64,000 nucleotides of DNA from Novosphingobium sp. JCM 18896 (GTDB lineage: Bacteria; Pseudomonadota; Alphaproteobacteria; Sphingomonadales; Sphingomonadaceae): assembly GCF_025938095.1 (NCBI RefSeq), contig NZ_JAPCZF010000001.1:124001-188000 (forward strand), written 5' to 3'. Position 1 is the stretch's first letter. Each line of letters begins with the position of its first letter. The notes under the pieces were generated by a model. It did no database searches, had not been told where the DNA came from, and saw only the letters and a list, made by a program, of their open reading frames with translations. The translations under genes and the position numbers were made by a program. Shown one piece after another: positions 23,657-33,615 of this stretch.

Positions 23657-25258
23657 TCACCCTCGCTCGATCAACTCACCCAATTCGTGCAGCTTGAGCT
23701 TGCCCGTGGCGGTGCGCGGGATCTGGCGCTCTTCGATGAACACGATCCGCCTGGGCACCTTGTAGCTCGACAGAGTCTCGCGCAGCGCCGTGCGCAGACT
23801 GTCCTCGGTGGGCGCGAAACCCTCCGCCGGGACCACGGCAGCGGCGACCACCTGGCCGAATTCGGCATCGTCGAGCCCGGTGACCACGGCTAGTGCCACT
23901 TCGGGCAGTTCGTTCAGCGCGGCCTCTACCTCGAGCCGCGACACGTTGGCGGCGCGGGTCTTGATCATGTCGTTGCGGCGCGCGACGAAGTAGAGGCAGT
24001 CGTCGGCGTCGATGCGTACGAGGTCGCCGGTAGGATAGAAGCCGTCGGGCGTGAACACCTCGTCGTCGCGGCGCTTGTACATTCCGCGCATCAGCGCACC
24101 GCCGCGCAGTTGCAGTTCGCCGATCTCGCCCACGGGCACTGGCGCGCCCGTCTCGGGATCGACCACGCGGCGCTCGTAGCCGTTCACCGGGCGGCCGCAG
24201 GCGAAGGGCTTGTCCGCGGGCATCCGGTAGTCGAGCGGTTCGGCGCTGTGCGGCGCGAAGGTCTCGCTCATGCCGAGCATGCCCGACTGGAACTGCGGCG
24301 GGATCAGTTCGCCGTTCTCGTCGCGGAACGGGCCGAGGCCGACGATGGCGTCGATGTCGATGCCGCGTGTCGGCGCCAGCTTGCGCAGCCGCGCGAGGCC
24401 GTCGCCCCAGCCGTTGAGGCGGTTGACCTTCAGCGCCTTGATCGTCTCGACCACGACTTCGAGATCGGGCGAGGCGGGATAGACCAGCGTCGCGCCCTGG
24501 CTCAGCACCTGGAAGAACATCGCCATGCCGCCGAGCCAGAAGGCGGGCAGCATCGGCAGCATGCGGTCCTCGGGGCTTATCAGGAACAGCCTGGCCAATT
24601 CGACCGGGTGGCGCGTGACGTTCCATTGCGTGTGGACCACGGCCTTGGGCAGCGAGGTGCTGCCCGAAGTGTAGACGATCACTGCCTCGTCGCTCGGCGC
24701 GACCTGCGCCTCGACCGAGGTCAGGATTGCCGGGGAGACCTCCGCGGCGCTTGCGCGCAGATCGTCGATCGCGCCGGCCCAGGGCAGGTCTGCGGCATCG
24801 TCGAACCAGACCGCGCGCAGGTAGGGCGCCTCTTCCAGTCGCAGCGCGCCGGGCGCGCAATCGGCGAGCGCGGGGAAGGCGGCCTCGAGCGTCCGTGCGT
24901 AGTCGTGGCTGAGGAAGCGCCGCGCCGAGATCAGCACCTGGGTGTCGCTGTTGCGCAGGATGTGCGCGAGTTCCTTGGGCGTCGCCATCGTCGAGACGCA
25001 GGTGATCAGGCCGCCGATCCGCAGGCTCGCGAGGAAGGCGGTCGCCCAGAGCAGCCCGTCGGGGGCGATCAGTGCGATCCGCGTGCCCTTGCCCGCGCCG
25101 GTCGCCAGCAAGGCCCGCGCCATCTCCCCGCTGCGCCGGTCGAGTTCTGCATAGGTCACGGTTTCGGCAACTGTGGCGATGGCGTCGTGATCGGCGCGCG
25201 CGGCGACGAGGCCGGCGAGCATCGCGGGTATCGTGGAGGCCGGTTCGGTTCCGGTCAT
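23657..25258 (-). CDS. AMP-forming acyl-CoA synthetase
   Basis: The 533-aa adenylate-forming enzyme activates a carboxylic acid to its CoA thioester. The P-loop is at residues 196-206 (Y-T-S-G-S-T-S-L-P-K-A, with S-L in place of the usual G-x), G-M-S-E-T-F near 300, Y-P-T-G-D near 405 and the C-terminal catalytic Lys in R-T-A-T-G-K-L-K. AGGGAGA precedes the ATG. It converges with the molybdopterin gene and is divergent from the SDR-SDR-P450 operon across a 286-bp region holding a 31-bp inverted repeat and an operator-like site. It probably provides the entry step for one of the local CoA pathways. Confidence 0.92.
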   Translation of the reverse strand: MTGTEPASTIPAMLAGLVAARADHDAIATVAETVTYAELDRRSGEMARALLATGAGKGTRIALIAPDGLLWATAFLASLRIGGLITCVSTMATPKELAHILRNSDTQVLISARRFLSHDYARTLEAAFPALADCAPGALRLEEAPYLRAVWFDDAADLPWAGAIDDLRASAAEVSPAILTSVEAQVAPSDEAVIVYTSGSTSLPKAVVHTQWNVTRHPVELARLFLISPEDRMLPMLPAFWLGGMAMFFQVLSQGATLVYPASPDLEVVVETIKALKVNRLNGWGDGLARLRKLAPTRGIDIDAIVGLGPFRDENGELIPPQFQSGMLGMSETFAPHSAEPLDYRMPADKPFACGRPVNGYERRVVDPETGAPVPVGEIGELQLRGGALMRGMYKRRDDEVFTPDGFYPTGDLVRIDADDCLYFVARRNDMIKTRAANVSRLEVEAALNELPEVALAVVTGLDDAEFGQVVAAAVVPAEGFAPTEDSLRTALRETLSSYKVPRRIVFIEERQIPRTATGKLKLHELGELIERG

Positions 25259-25293
25259 GGCGCTCTCCCTTTCGGACATCATCGTACCTGAAC

Positions 25294-25370
25294 GGCTCCG
25301 GCCCACGCCCCCACCCGACCTCCCAACGATAGTACCCTAGGGAGGTCGGGTGGGGGCGTGGGCCGGAGCC
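25294..25370. repeat. Perfect 31-bp inverted repeat, family B
   Basis: Arms at 25294-25324 and 25340-25370 are perfectly complementary (starting GGCTCCGGCCCACGCCCCC) around a 15-bp loop. It lies 35 bp upstream of the acyl-CoA synthetase start in the divergent intergenic region. Its position is not that of a terminator for either flanking gene, so I treat it as a palindromic intergenic repeat. Confidence 0.85.
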
Positions 25371-25435
25371 GCCTCCCCGCAACGCGGGTAAACTCAAAAT
25401 GCCGCGAGGGGCAGGGCGGGTCCACTGGCATTGGC

Positions 25436-25460
25436 TGGAACGATGATAGGCTTCGTTCCA
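25436..25460. promoter_or_regulatory. Operator-like inverted repeat upstream of the SDR-SDR-P450 operon
   Basis: TGGAACGA-N9-TCGTTCCA has perfect 8-bp arms and matches the layout and most bases of the site at 4404-4427. It lies 84 bp before the SDR start and 177 bp before the divergent acyl-CoA synthetase start. Shared control by the TetR protein at 4494-5222 is a hypothesis. Confidence 0.5.
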
Positions 25461-25544
25461 CGCTCCCGATGAGTCGCCGATTGTGCCGCGCGCGGCACCT
25501 GTGCGACCCCGTGAGCCAACGATAGAACGAGAGAGGAAGAGACG

Positions 25545-26291
25545 ATGGCGGAGAAGATCGCTTTCGTGACGGGCGCAGGTTCCGGCATCGGCCGGGCGAC
25601 CGCGCGGCTGTTCGCCGAACGCGGCCATGCCGTGGCGCTGGTCGACATGAACGAGGCCGGCGGGCGCGAGACCGAGGCGATGATCCGCGAGGCCGGCGGC
25701 GAGGCGCGCTTCATCCAGGCCAACGTCGCCGACGACGATTCGGTGCGCAACGCGGTCGAGCAGACGCTGGCCGCCTATGGACGGATCGATGCCGCCTTCA
25801 ACGCCGCGGGGATCGACGGCGAGGTCGGCAAGCTGACCGCCGAGGGCTCGCTCGACAACTGGCACCGGGTGATCGGGGTGAACCTGACCGGTGTCTGGCA
25901 CTGCCTGCGCCACCAGATCCCGGCGATGCTGGCGACCGGTGGCGGTGCCATCGTCAACTGTGCGTCGACCGCGGGCATCCGCGGCGCGGCCTTCTGTGGC
26001 GCCTATTCAGCCTCGAAGCACGGCGTCGTCGGGCTGACCAAGGCCGCAGCGCTCGAATATGCGAGCCAGGGAATCCGCATCAACGCGGTCTGCCCCGGCA
26101 TGATCGAGACGCCGATGACGCAGCGCCCGGGCATGGGCGAGATCATCCAGGAACTGGTCAAGACCAGCCCGCTCGAGCGCATCGGCCAGCCGCAGGAGAT
26201 CGGCGCCGCGGTCTGGTGGCTCTGCGGCCCCGACGCCAGCTTCGTCCACGGCCAGGCCGTCGCCGTCGACGGCGCCTTGACCAGCCGCTGA
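25545..26291 (+). CDS. SDR-family NAD(P)-dependent oxidoreductase (operon gene 1)
   Basis: The 248-aa classical short-chain dehydrogenase has T-G-A-G-S-G-I-G (residues 9-16), N-A-A-G near 87, the catalytic Ser in N-C-A-S-T-A-G and Y-S-A-S-K near 154. An Asp at the end of strand 2 (V-A-L-V-D-M-N) favours NAD. AGAGAGGAAGAG precedes the ATG. It is the first gene of an operon with a second SDR (13-bp gap) and a P450, so it probably oxidises an alcohol made by that P450 or handles a hydroxyacyl intermediate. Substrate unknown. Confidence 0.92.
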   Translation: MAEKIAFVTGAGSGIGRATARLFAERGHAVALVDMNEAGGRETEAMIREAGGEARFIQANVADDDSVRNAVEQTLAAYGRIDAAFNAAGIDGEVGKLTAEGSLDNWHRVIGVNLTGVWHCLRHQIPAMLATGGGAIVNCASTAGIRGAAFCGAYSASKHGVVGLTKAAALEYASQGIRINAVCPGMIETPMTQRPGMGEIIQELVKTSPLERIGQPQEIGAAVWWLCGPDASFVHGQAVAVDGALTSR

Positions 26292-26304
26292 GGCGGACGC
26301 GGAC

Positions 26305-27240
26305 ATGACCGAATTGCGTTTCGAAGGCCGTACCGCGATCGTCACCGGCGCCGGCGGCAATCCCAGCCTGGGCCGCGCCCATGCGCTGCTGCTCGGCGCG
26401 CGCGGGGCCAACGTCGTGGTCAACGACATCGGCGTCGATCCCGAGCAGCGTCACTATCCGGGCGCGGCCTCGGCCGAAGCCGTCGCCGCCGAGATCCGCG
26501 CGGCCGGCGGCAAGGCGATCGCGAACACGGCCTCCGTGGCCACGCCCGAGGGCGCCGAGGCCATCGTCCAGGCCGCGCTTGACGCCTTCGGCTCGGTGGA
26601 TATCCTTGTGAACAACGCGGGGATATCGATCGGCGCCCCGTTCGACCAGATTTCCGCGCGCGACCTCCAGCGGCATATCGACATCAACCTGATGGGCACG
26701 ATCTGGTGCAGCCGCGCCGCCTGGCCGCACATGAAGGCCGCCGGCTATGGCCGTATCGTCAACATCACCTCGAGCTCGATGACCGGCTTCGCCGACCAGG
26801 CCGCCTATGCCGCGAGCAAGGGCGGCGTGTGGTCGCTGACGCGCGCGCTGGCGGCCGAGGGCGAGAAGCTGGGCATCAAGGTCAATGCGGTCAGCCCCGG
26901 TGGCTACACGCGGCTCGTCATCTCGACGATGGAGGACGATTCGCCGCTGCTGGCCCACGCCAAGCAGACCCTGCCGCCGCACCTGTCCTCGCCCGCCGTG
27001 GCCTTCCTCGCGCACGCGGATTGCCCGGTCACCGGCGAATGCATCGATTCGGTCGGGGGCGAGGTGCAGCGCTGCTATATCGGCCGGACGACGGGCTTCA
27101 ACGAGCGCGACCACACGATCGAGACGATCGGCGAACGCTGGGCGAGCGTGATGGACACCGACGGCGCCGTCGTGGTCGGCCTGGCGACGATGGACACCTC
27201 GGACTGGGGCCTGCGCGCCTACGACGGGGCGGAAGCGTAG
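26305..27240 (+). CDS. SDR-family oxidoreductase, FabG/multifunctional-enzyme-like (operon gene 2)
   Basis: The 311-aa protein has T-G-A-G-G-N-P-S-L-G-R, a longer glycine loop of the kind found in the hydroxyacyl-CoA dehydrogenase domain of peroxisomal multifunctional enzyme, then N-N-A-G, I-T-S-S-S as catalytic Ser and Y-A-A-S-K. The C-terminal 50 residues extend beyond a classical SDR, also as in that subgroup. Its TAG overlaps the GTG of the P450 gene by one base (TAGTG), giving translational coupling. A 3-hydroxyacyl-CoA or ring-hydroxyl dehydrogenase role is plausible and not proven. Confidence 0.9.
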   Translation: MTELRFEGRTAIVTGAGGNPSLGRAHALLLGARGANVVVNDIGVDPEQRHYPGAASAEAVAAEIRAAGGKAIANTASVATPEGAEAIVQAALDAFGSVDILVNNAGISIGAPFDQISARDLQRHIDINLMGTIWCSRAAWPHMKAAGYGRIVNITSSSMTGFADQAAYAASKGGVWSLTRALAAEGEKLGIKVNAVSPGGYTRLVISTMEDDSPLLAHAKQTLPPHLSSPAVAFLAHADCPVTGECIDSVGGEVQRCYIGRTTGFNERDHTIETIGERWASVMDTDGAVVVGLATMDTSDWGLRAYDGAEA

Positions 27241-28502
27241 TGGAACTGACGGGCCAGGAAACCCGGCTCGATCCGGCTATCCGCAACGATCCGTTCCCGT
27301 TCTACCGCGCGCTGCGCGAGGAGCGGCCGGTCTACTACGATCCCGGCCTCGATCTCTATCTGGTGACCCGCTACGACGATGCCGCGGCGGTGCTGCGCGA
27401 CGACGTCAACTTCTCGCTCGAGCACGGCTACCAGGACCGCTACGGCAACGGCTTCCTCGACGAGTTCGCGGCGATCCTCGAGCGAGACGGCGGCGGCTTC
27501 ATCCGCGACATGGCGATCGATCCGCCCCAGCACACGCGCTATCGCAAGCTGACCGAGAAGGCCTTCACCGCGCACCGGGTCAAGGATCTCGAAGGGCGCA
27601 TCCGCCAGATCGTCGTCGGCCTGGTCGAAGCCATGGCCGCGCGTGGCGCGGGCGACGGCATGAAGGACTTCGGCGGCCCGGTGACCGCGCAGATCATCTG
27701 CGAGCAGCTCGGCTTCGATCCGCAGGAGGTCACCGCCGAGCGGATCGCGATCTGGACCAAGGCCGTGCTCGACCAGATCGGCCGCATGCAGACGCGCGAG
27801 GACATGTTCGAGAACGCGGCCGTCATGTGCGAGCTGCAGAACTACATCATCAAGCACATCAGGGACCGCCAGGCGAACCGCCGCGAGGACATGATCTCCG
27901 ATCTCGTCCACGCGCGGCTCGACGAGGGCGAGGATGCCGAACCCGTGCTCTCGTGGACCGAGCAGATCGCCACGGTGCGCGGCTTTCTGATCGCCGGCAA
28001 CGACACCACCGCGGCGGCGATCGTCAACCTGCTGCTGGTCCTGGCGACCGAACCGGGGCTGGCCGACCGGCTCCATGCCCAGGTCGACGACGACCGCGTC
28101 ATGACGCGCTTCGTCGAGGAGGTGCTGCGGCTGCAGCCGCCCGTGCATGGCCTGTTCCGCACGGCGATGAACGACGTCACGCTGTCGGGCATCACCATCC
28201 CGGCCAAGGCGCAGGTCTGCATCATGTATGCCGCGGCCAATCACGACCACGCCAAGTTCGCCGATGCCGACGCCCTCGACATAGACCGACCGAACGTGGG
28301 CGCCAACCTGACCTTCGGGCTCGGCATCCACCGCTGCGTCGGCATCGCGCTGGCGCGGATGGAGATCAAGGTCGCCGCGCAGGAGATCATTCGGCGGCTC
28401 AAGGACATCAAGCTGGCGATCGACCCGGCCGAGATAACCTATCTGCCGACCCTGGCGACGCATACGATCGAGCGACTGCCGCTGACCTTTGCGCGGCGCT
28501 GA
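27240..28502 (+). CDS. Cytochrome P450 (second of five, operon gene 3)
   Basis: The 420-aa protein shows A-G-N-D-T-T in the I helix, E-E-V-L-R-L as E-x-x-R and F-G-L-G-I-H-R-C-V-G as haem loop. The start is GTG at 27240, overlapping the upstream stop codon by one base and preceded by GGCGGAAG. Its own TGA (28500-28502) lies inside the left end of palindromic repeat C, so the repeat may have set the present C-terminus (F-A-R-R). Class I electron partners are not adjacent. Operon context with two SDRs suggests hydroxylation followed by dehydrogenation of one substrate. Confidence 0.93.
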   Translation: MELTGQETRLDPAIRNDPFPFYRALREERPVYYDPGLDLYLVTRYDDAAAVLRDDVNFSLEHGYQDRYGNGFLDEFAAILERDGGGFIRDMAIDPPQHTRYRKLTEKAFTAHRVKDLEGRIRQIVVGLVEAMAARGAGDGMKDFGGPVTAQIICEQLGFDPQEVTAERIAIWTKAVLDQIGRMQTREDMFENAAVMCELQNYIIKHIRDRQANRREDMISDLVHARLDEGEDAEPVLSWTEQIATVRGFLIAGNDTTAAAIVNLLLVLATEPGLADRLHAQVDDDRVMTRFVEEVLRLQPPVHGLFRTAMNDVTLSGITIPAKAQVCIMYAAANHDHAKFADADALDIDRPNVGANLTFGLGIHRCVGIALARMEIKVAAQEIIRRLKDIKLAIDPAEITYLPTLATHTIERLPLTFARR

Positions 28503-28666
28503 TGCCACCCTCATCCAAGCTCCGCTAACACCCTGCGGGTGCAAGCTGCGCTATCCTTCTCCCGCCAGCGGGAGAAGGGCGCGCTTACCTTATCCCGCTG
28601 GCGGGAGAAGGATACGTAGGCTTGTGAGCGCAGCGAACTAGCCGGAGTTGGATGAGGGTGGCATCA
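28500..28666. repeat. Nested palindromic repeat, family C
   Basis: The ends TGATGCCACCCTCATCCA and TGGATGAGGGTGGCATCA are perfect inverted repeats. Two smaller palindromes built on CCCGC-x2-GCGGG (28551-28574 and 28590-28613) lie inside as an inverted pair. The first three bases are the stop codon of the P450 gene, and the right end stops 8 bp before the YnfA start. Confidence 0.85.
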
Positions 28667-28674
28667 CGCAACCC

Positions 28675-29370
28675 ATGACCGCCTTCGCCTACATCGCCGC
28701 CGCGCTTGCCGAGATCGCCGGCTGCTTCGCCTTCTGGGCCTGGCTCAAGCTCGGCAAGTCGGTCTGGTGGCTGATCCCGGGCATGCTGTCGCTGGCGCTG
28801 TTCGCCTGGCTGCTGACCCTGGTCGACACCGACAACGCGGGCCGCGCCTATGCGGCCTATGGCGGGGTCTACATCGCTTCGGCGCTGCTCTGGTTGTGGC
28901 TGGTCGAGGGCGCGCGGCCCGATCGCTGGGACCTGATCGGCGCCGGCGTGTGTCTGGCCGGCGCGGCGATCATCCTGTTCGGGCCGCGGACGGCTCAGCC
29001 GTTCTCCACCGCCGCCCTGGCTTCCATGATCTCGCCGATCAGGCTCTTGGCCATGCCCGCCGTCGCCGCGCCGTCGACCGAGAGGATCTGGCCCGAGACC
29101 TGGCGCGAGCGGTCGCTCGACAGGAACAGCGCGGCCTCGGCGATGTCGCGCGGGCTCCCCTGGCGCTTGAGCGGCTGCCAGCCCATGCGCACGTCGTTGA
29201 CCGCTTCCTGGATGCGCTTCTGCAGCCCGTCCTCGTCGGCCGCGGCGAAAGTGCCCATCGGCGTCGGGATGTTGCCCGGGCAGATGCAGTTGACGCGGAC
29301 CAGGTTCACGCCGAGCTCGATCGCCGCGCACTGGGTGAAGTTGACCACCGCCGCCTTCGACGCGCGGTAG
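28675..29370 (+). CDS. YnfA/UPF0060 family membrane protein with an abnormal C-terminal extension
   Basis: Residues 1-106 match the YnfA family closely ([36 protein letters not shown]-x-R-P-D-R-W-D, ending I-I-L-F-G-P-R) with four membrane segments. The usual stop after G-P-R is absent: the frame continues T-A-Q-P-F-S-T for another 125 codons, antisense to the SDR gene at 28995-29831, ending at 29370. The extension has no family resemblance and overlaps the opposing gene by 376 bp. Loss of the original 3' end through a deletion is the simplest explanation. The start has only a distant GAGGG. YnfA is a small multidrug-like membrane protein with an ill-defined role. Confidence 0.8.
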   Translation: MTAFAYIAAALAEIAGCFAFWAWLKLGKSVWWLIPGMLSLALFAWLLTLVDTDNAGRAYAAYGGVYIASALLWLWLVEGARPDRWDLIGAGVCLAGAAIILFGPRTAQPFSTAALASMISPIRLLAMPAVAAPSTERIWPETWRERSLDRNSAASAMSRGLPWRLSGCQPMRTSLTASWMRFCSPSSSAAAKVPIGVGMLPGQMQLTRTRFTPSSIAAHWVKLTTAAFDAR

Positions 29371-29831
29371 TTGAAGAAGCCGAAGCCGGCCTGGATGCCG
29401 CTGATCGACGAGACGTTGATCACCGAACCGCCGCCGTTCCTGGCCATGTGCCGCGCGGCGATCTGGGTGCCGAGCATCACGCCCTTGACATTGACCGCCA
29501 TGACCCGCTCGAAGGTGTCGAAATCGGCGTCGAGCAGCGAGCCGAAGGCATTGTCCGAAAGCCCGGCATTGTTGACGATCGCATGGAGCCCGCCGAATTC
29601 GCCGACCGCGTAGTCGACCAGCGCCTGGACGGCTTCGCGCTTCGACACGTCGGTCTGTTTGAAACGCACGTCGCTGCCGAGGTCCTTCGCCAGGGCCTGA
29701 CCTTCCTCCTCGAGGATGTCGGCGATGACCACGCGGGCACCTTCCTCGAGGAACAGCTCGACCATGCCGCGGCCCAGGCCGCGCGATCCACCGGTCACGA
29801 TCGCCACTTTTCCGGCCAGTTCGTTCGCCAT
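28995..29831 (-). CDS. SDR-family NAD(P)-dependent oxidoreductase
   Basis: The 278-aa protein has [20 protein letters not shown] as Ser site and Y-R-A-S-K. V-V-I-A-D at the end of strand 2 favours NAD. GGAGGAGAG precedes the ATG at 29831. It is close in sequence pattern to the SDR at 49769-50620 (both have M[10 protein letters not shown], P-G-x-I-P-T and Q-P-L-K-R), so the two are probably paralogues. It is divergent from the aldo/keto reductase operon, 124 bp away, and its 3' end faces YnfA. Confidence 0.92.
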   Translation of the reverse strand: MANELAGKVAIVTGGSRGLGRGMVELFLEEGARVVIADILEEEGQALAKDLGSDVRFKQTDVSKREAVQALVDYAVGEFGGLHAIVNNAGLSDNAFGSLLDADFDTFERVMAVNVKGVMLGTQIAARHMARNGGGSVINVSSISGIQAGFGFFNYRASKAAVVNFTQCAAIELGVNLVRVNCICPGNIPTPMGTFAAADEDGLQKRIQEAVNDVRMGWQPLKRQGSPRDIAEAALFLSSDRSRQVSGQILSVDGAATAGMAKSLIGEIMEARAAVENG

Positions 29832-29854
29832 TGTCGTCTCTCTCCTCCGCCTCG

Positions 29855-29868
29855 TCCCAACTTTGGGA
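29855..29868. promoter_or_regulatory. Short palindrome between divergent SDR and aldo/keto reductase genes
   Basis: TCCCAA-ct-TTGGGA is a perfect palindrome of 14 bp, 24 bp from the SDR start and 88 bp from the reductase start. It is a candidate operator for the divergent pair; chance occurrence is possible at this size. Confidence 0.3.
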
Positions 29869-29889
29869 GAGTTCCCCACGCCGTTCTAA

Positions 29890-31778
<1,889 letters not shown>

Positions 31779-31797
31779 GGCGGAGGGAGAGGCTGCC

Positions 31798-33087
31798 ATG
31801 ACCGTATTCACCAACGCACGAGTGTTCGACGGCCGCCAGGCCCTGCCGGGGCTGCACACGGTGGTGCTCGAAGGCAACCGTATCGCCTCGGTCTCGCAGG
31901 GGGCGGCCGAAGGCGAGGCGATCGACCTCGGCGGCATGACCCTGATGCCGGGGCTGATCACCTGCCATTTCCACCCCGATTTCTACAAGTTCACCCTGGC
32001 CCAGGGCTTCTCCGGCGAGCCCTTGGGCAAGGAGCTGCCACCGGGCGTGCTGATGGCGATCGGCGTGCGCAATTGCCGCGTGCTGCTGGAAAGCGGCTTC
32101 ACCGGCTATGTCGGCGCCACCGCCGGGCACGATATCGACGCGCAGCTCAAGATGGCGATCGAGCAGGGGATCATTCCTGGGCCGCGGCTGCGCGCCTGTT
32201 CGATGCACATCGGCACCACCGGCGATCTCAACCACTCGAAGAACTGGTGGCGCGAGATGACCTCGCCGGGCACCGACACCTTCGTCGACGGACCCGCCGA
32301 GATGCGCAAGACCGTGCGCGAATTCATCCGCCGCGGCGCCGAGACGATCAAGCTGTTCACCAGCGCGGGTCACGGCTTCCCGGGGCCGGTGCCGCGCAAC
32401 ATGGAGCGCGACGAGATCGAGGCCGCGGTCCAGGCCGCGCACCACCGCGGCGCCAAAGTCCGCGCGCACTGCGCCGACCGCGCGATGATCGAGGAATGCG
32501 TCGAGCTCGGCGTCGACATCATCGATCACGGCGACGAGATCGACGAGGCGCTGATCGCGCTGATGGCGCAGAAGGGCACCGTCTGGGTGCCGAGCCTGAT
32601 CTATCCCAAGTGCCTGCTCCAGCTCGGCTGGGGCGATGCGCGGATGCAGGAGCTCTACGACCACGTCCGCGCGATGCTGCCCAAGGCGCAGCAGGCGGGC
32701 GTCAGGATCCTGATAGGCGACGACTATTCGGGCGTCTTCCGCGAGGTGATTGCCGACGATCCGCTCGACCACCAGGTCGGCAACTATGGCCGCGAATTCG
32801 CCTACTATGCCGAAATCGACGGGCTCTCGCCGGCCGAAGTGCTGGCCTGGGGCACGGCCAATGCCGGCGAGGTGCTGACCGGCGGGCGCGACAGGCTGGG
32901 CGTGATCGAACCCGGCGCGCTGGCCGACCTGATCGTGGTCGACGGCGATCCGCTGTCCGACCTTTCGATCCTGTCGCGGCCCGAACAACACCTGAAGGCC
33001 GTCGTCCGTGACGGCCAGTTCGTCATCGACCGCGTGTCGCAAGCGCGTCTCGCGCCCGCCACGCTCATGGGAGTAGCCGCCGAATGA
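31798..33087 (+). CDS. Metal-dependent amidohydrolase, imidazolonepropionase/prolidase type (operon gene 3 of 7)
   Basis: The 429-aa protein has H57-x-H59 (I-T-C-H-F-H-P-D), a possible carboxylated Lys in E-T-I-K-L-F-T-S-A-G-H-G, metal His residues in V-R-A-H-C-A-D and I-I-D-H-G-D, and a C-terminal urease-type beta sandwich (G-V-I-E-P-G-A-L-A-D-L-I-V-V-D-G-D-P). Such enzymes hydrolyse amides, lactams or peptide-like bonds. The usual catalytic Asp appears in L-I-G-D-D-Y-S-G. A 19-bp gap precedes it and its stop overlaps the next ATG (ATGA, 33084-33087). It suggests that the operon substrate contains an amide, carbamate or lactone. Confidence 0.9.
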   Translation: MTVFTNARVFDGRQALPGLHTVVLEGNRIASVSQGAAEGEAIDLGGMTLMPGLITCHFHPDFYKFTLAQGFSGEPLGKELPPGVLMAIGVRNCRVLLESGFTGYVGATAGHDIDAQLKMAIEQGIIPGPRLRACSMHIGTTGDLNHSKNWWREMTSPGTDTFVDGPAEMRKTVREFIRRGAETIKLFTSAGHGFPGPVPRNMERDEIEAAVQAAHHRGAKVRAHCADRAMIEECVELGVDIIDHGDEIDEALIALMAQKGTVWVPSLIYPKCLLQLGWGDARMQELYDHVRAMLPKAQQAGVRILIGDDYSGVFREVIADDPLDHQVGNYGREFAYYAEIDGLSPAEVLAWGTANAGEVLTGGRDRLGVIEPGALADLIVVDGDPLSDLSILSRPEQHLKAVVRDGQFVIDRVSQARLAPATLMGVAAE

Positions 33088-33611
33088 TCCCCGCCCAGCG
33101 CAACAAGACCTATATGCAGCTCGCCTTCGTCGTGCCCAATCTCGAAGCGGCGATCGACCATTGGGTGCGCACCGCCGGGGCGGGGCCGTTCTTCGTGTTC
33201 GAGGAACTGCACTTCGACGAGAGCACCTATCGCGGCCAGTCGGCCGACGTGCAGCCCTGCCGCGCCGCGATCGGCCAGCACGGCGACATGCAGATCGAGC
33301 TGATCCAGCCGCTGACCGAAGGGCCGGGGATCTGGACCGACGTCGTGCCGCTGGGCGGCGCGGGCTTCCACCACACCGGGCTCTACTGCACCGACTACGA
33401 GGGCGAGCGTGCGGCTGCGCTGGCGGGCGGCGACATGGCCTTCGAGGGCCTGATGATGGGCGCCAAGACCTGCTATATCGACACCGTGAAGACCCTGGGC
33501 TTCATGACCGAACTGATCACCGCGAACCCCGTCGCCGAAATGGTCTTCGGCCAGATCAAGGCCGCCGCCGAAGGCTGGGACGGCAGCGATCCGATCCGGA
33601 CGATGGGCTAA
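33084..33611 (+). CDS. VOC-family (glyoxalase/extradiol-like) protein (operon gene 4 of 7)
   Basis: The 175-aa protein shows the vicinal-oxygen-chelate fold through M-Q-L-A-F-V-V-P-N-L-E-A-A-I-D-H-W at the N-terminus, Q-I-E-L-I-Q-P in the middle and G-F-H-H-T-G-L-Y-C at the start of the second module. Candidate metal ligands are E77 and H98/H99. The family includes isomerases, epimerases and dioxygenases, so the reaction is open. It is coupled to the amidohydrolase by a 4-bp overlap and is 4 bp from the next gene. Confidence 0.85.
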   Translation: MIPAQRNKTYMQLAFVVPNLEAAIDHWVRTAGAGPFFVFEELHFDESTYRGQSADVQPCRAAIGQHGDMQIELIQPLTEGPGIWTDVVPLGGAGFHHTGLYCTDYEGERAAALAGGDMAFEGLMMGAKTCYIDTVKTLGFMTELITANPVAEMVFGQIKAAAEGWDGSDPIRTMG

Positions 33612-33615
33612 GGTC

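Noticed and set aside
23676-25913. 745-codon minus-strand open frame
   Set aside because: It covers the acyl-CoA synthetase in another frame and runs through the 31-bp inverted repeat; the sequence is Arg/Pro-rich noise.
28585-29331. Minus-strand frame over YnfA and the SDR 3' end
   Set aside because: It is out of frame with the SDR gene and includes repeat C; codons are not protein-like.
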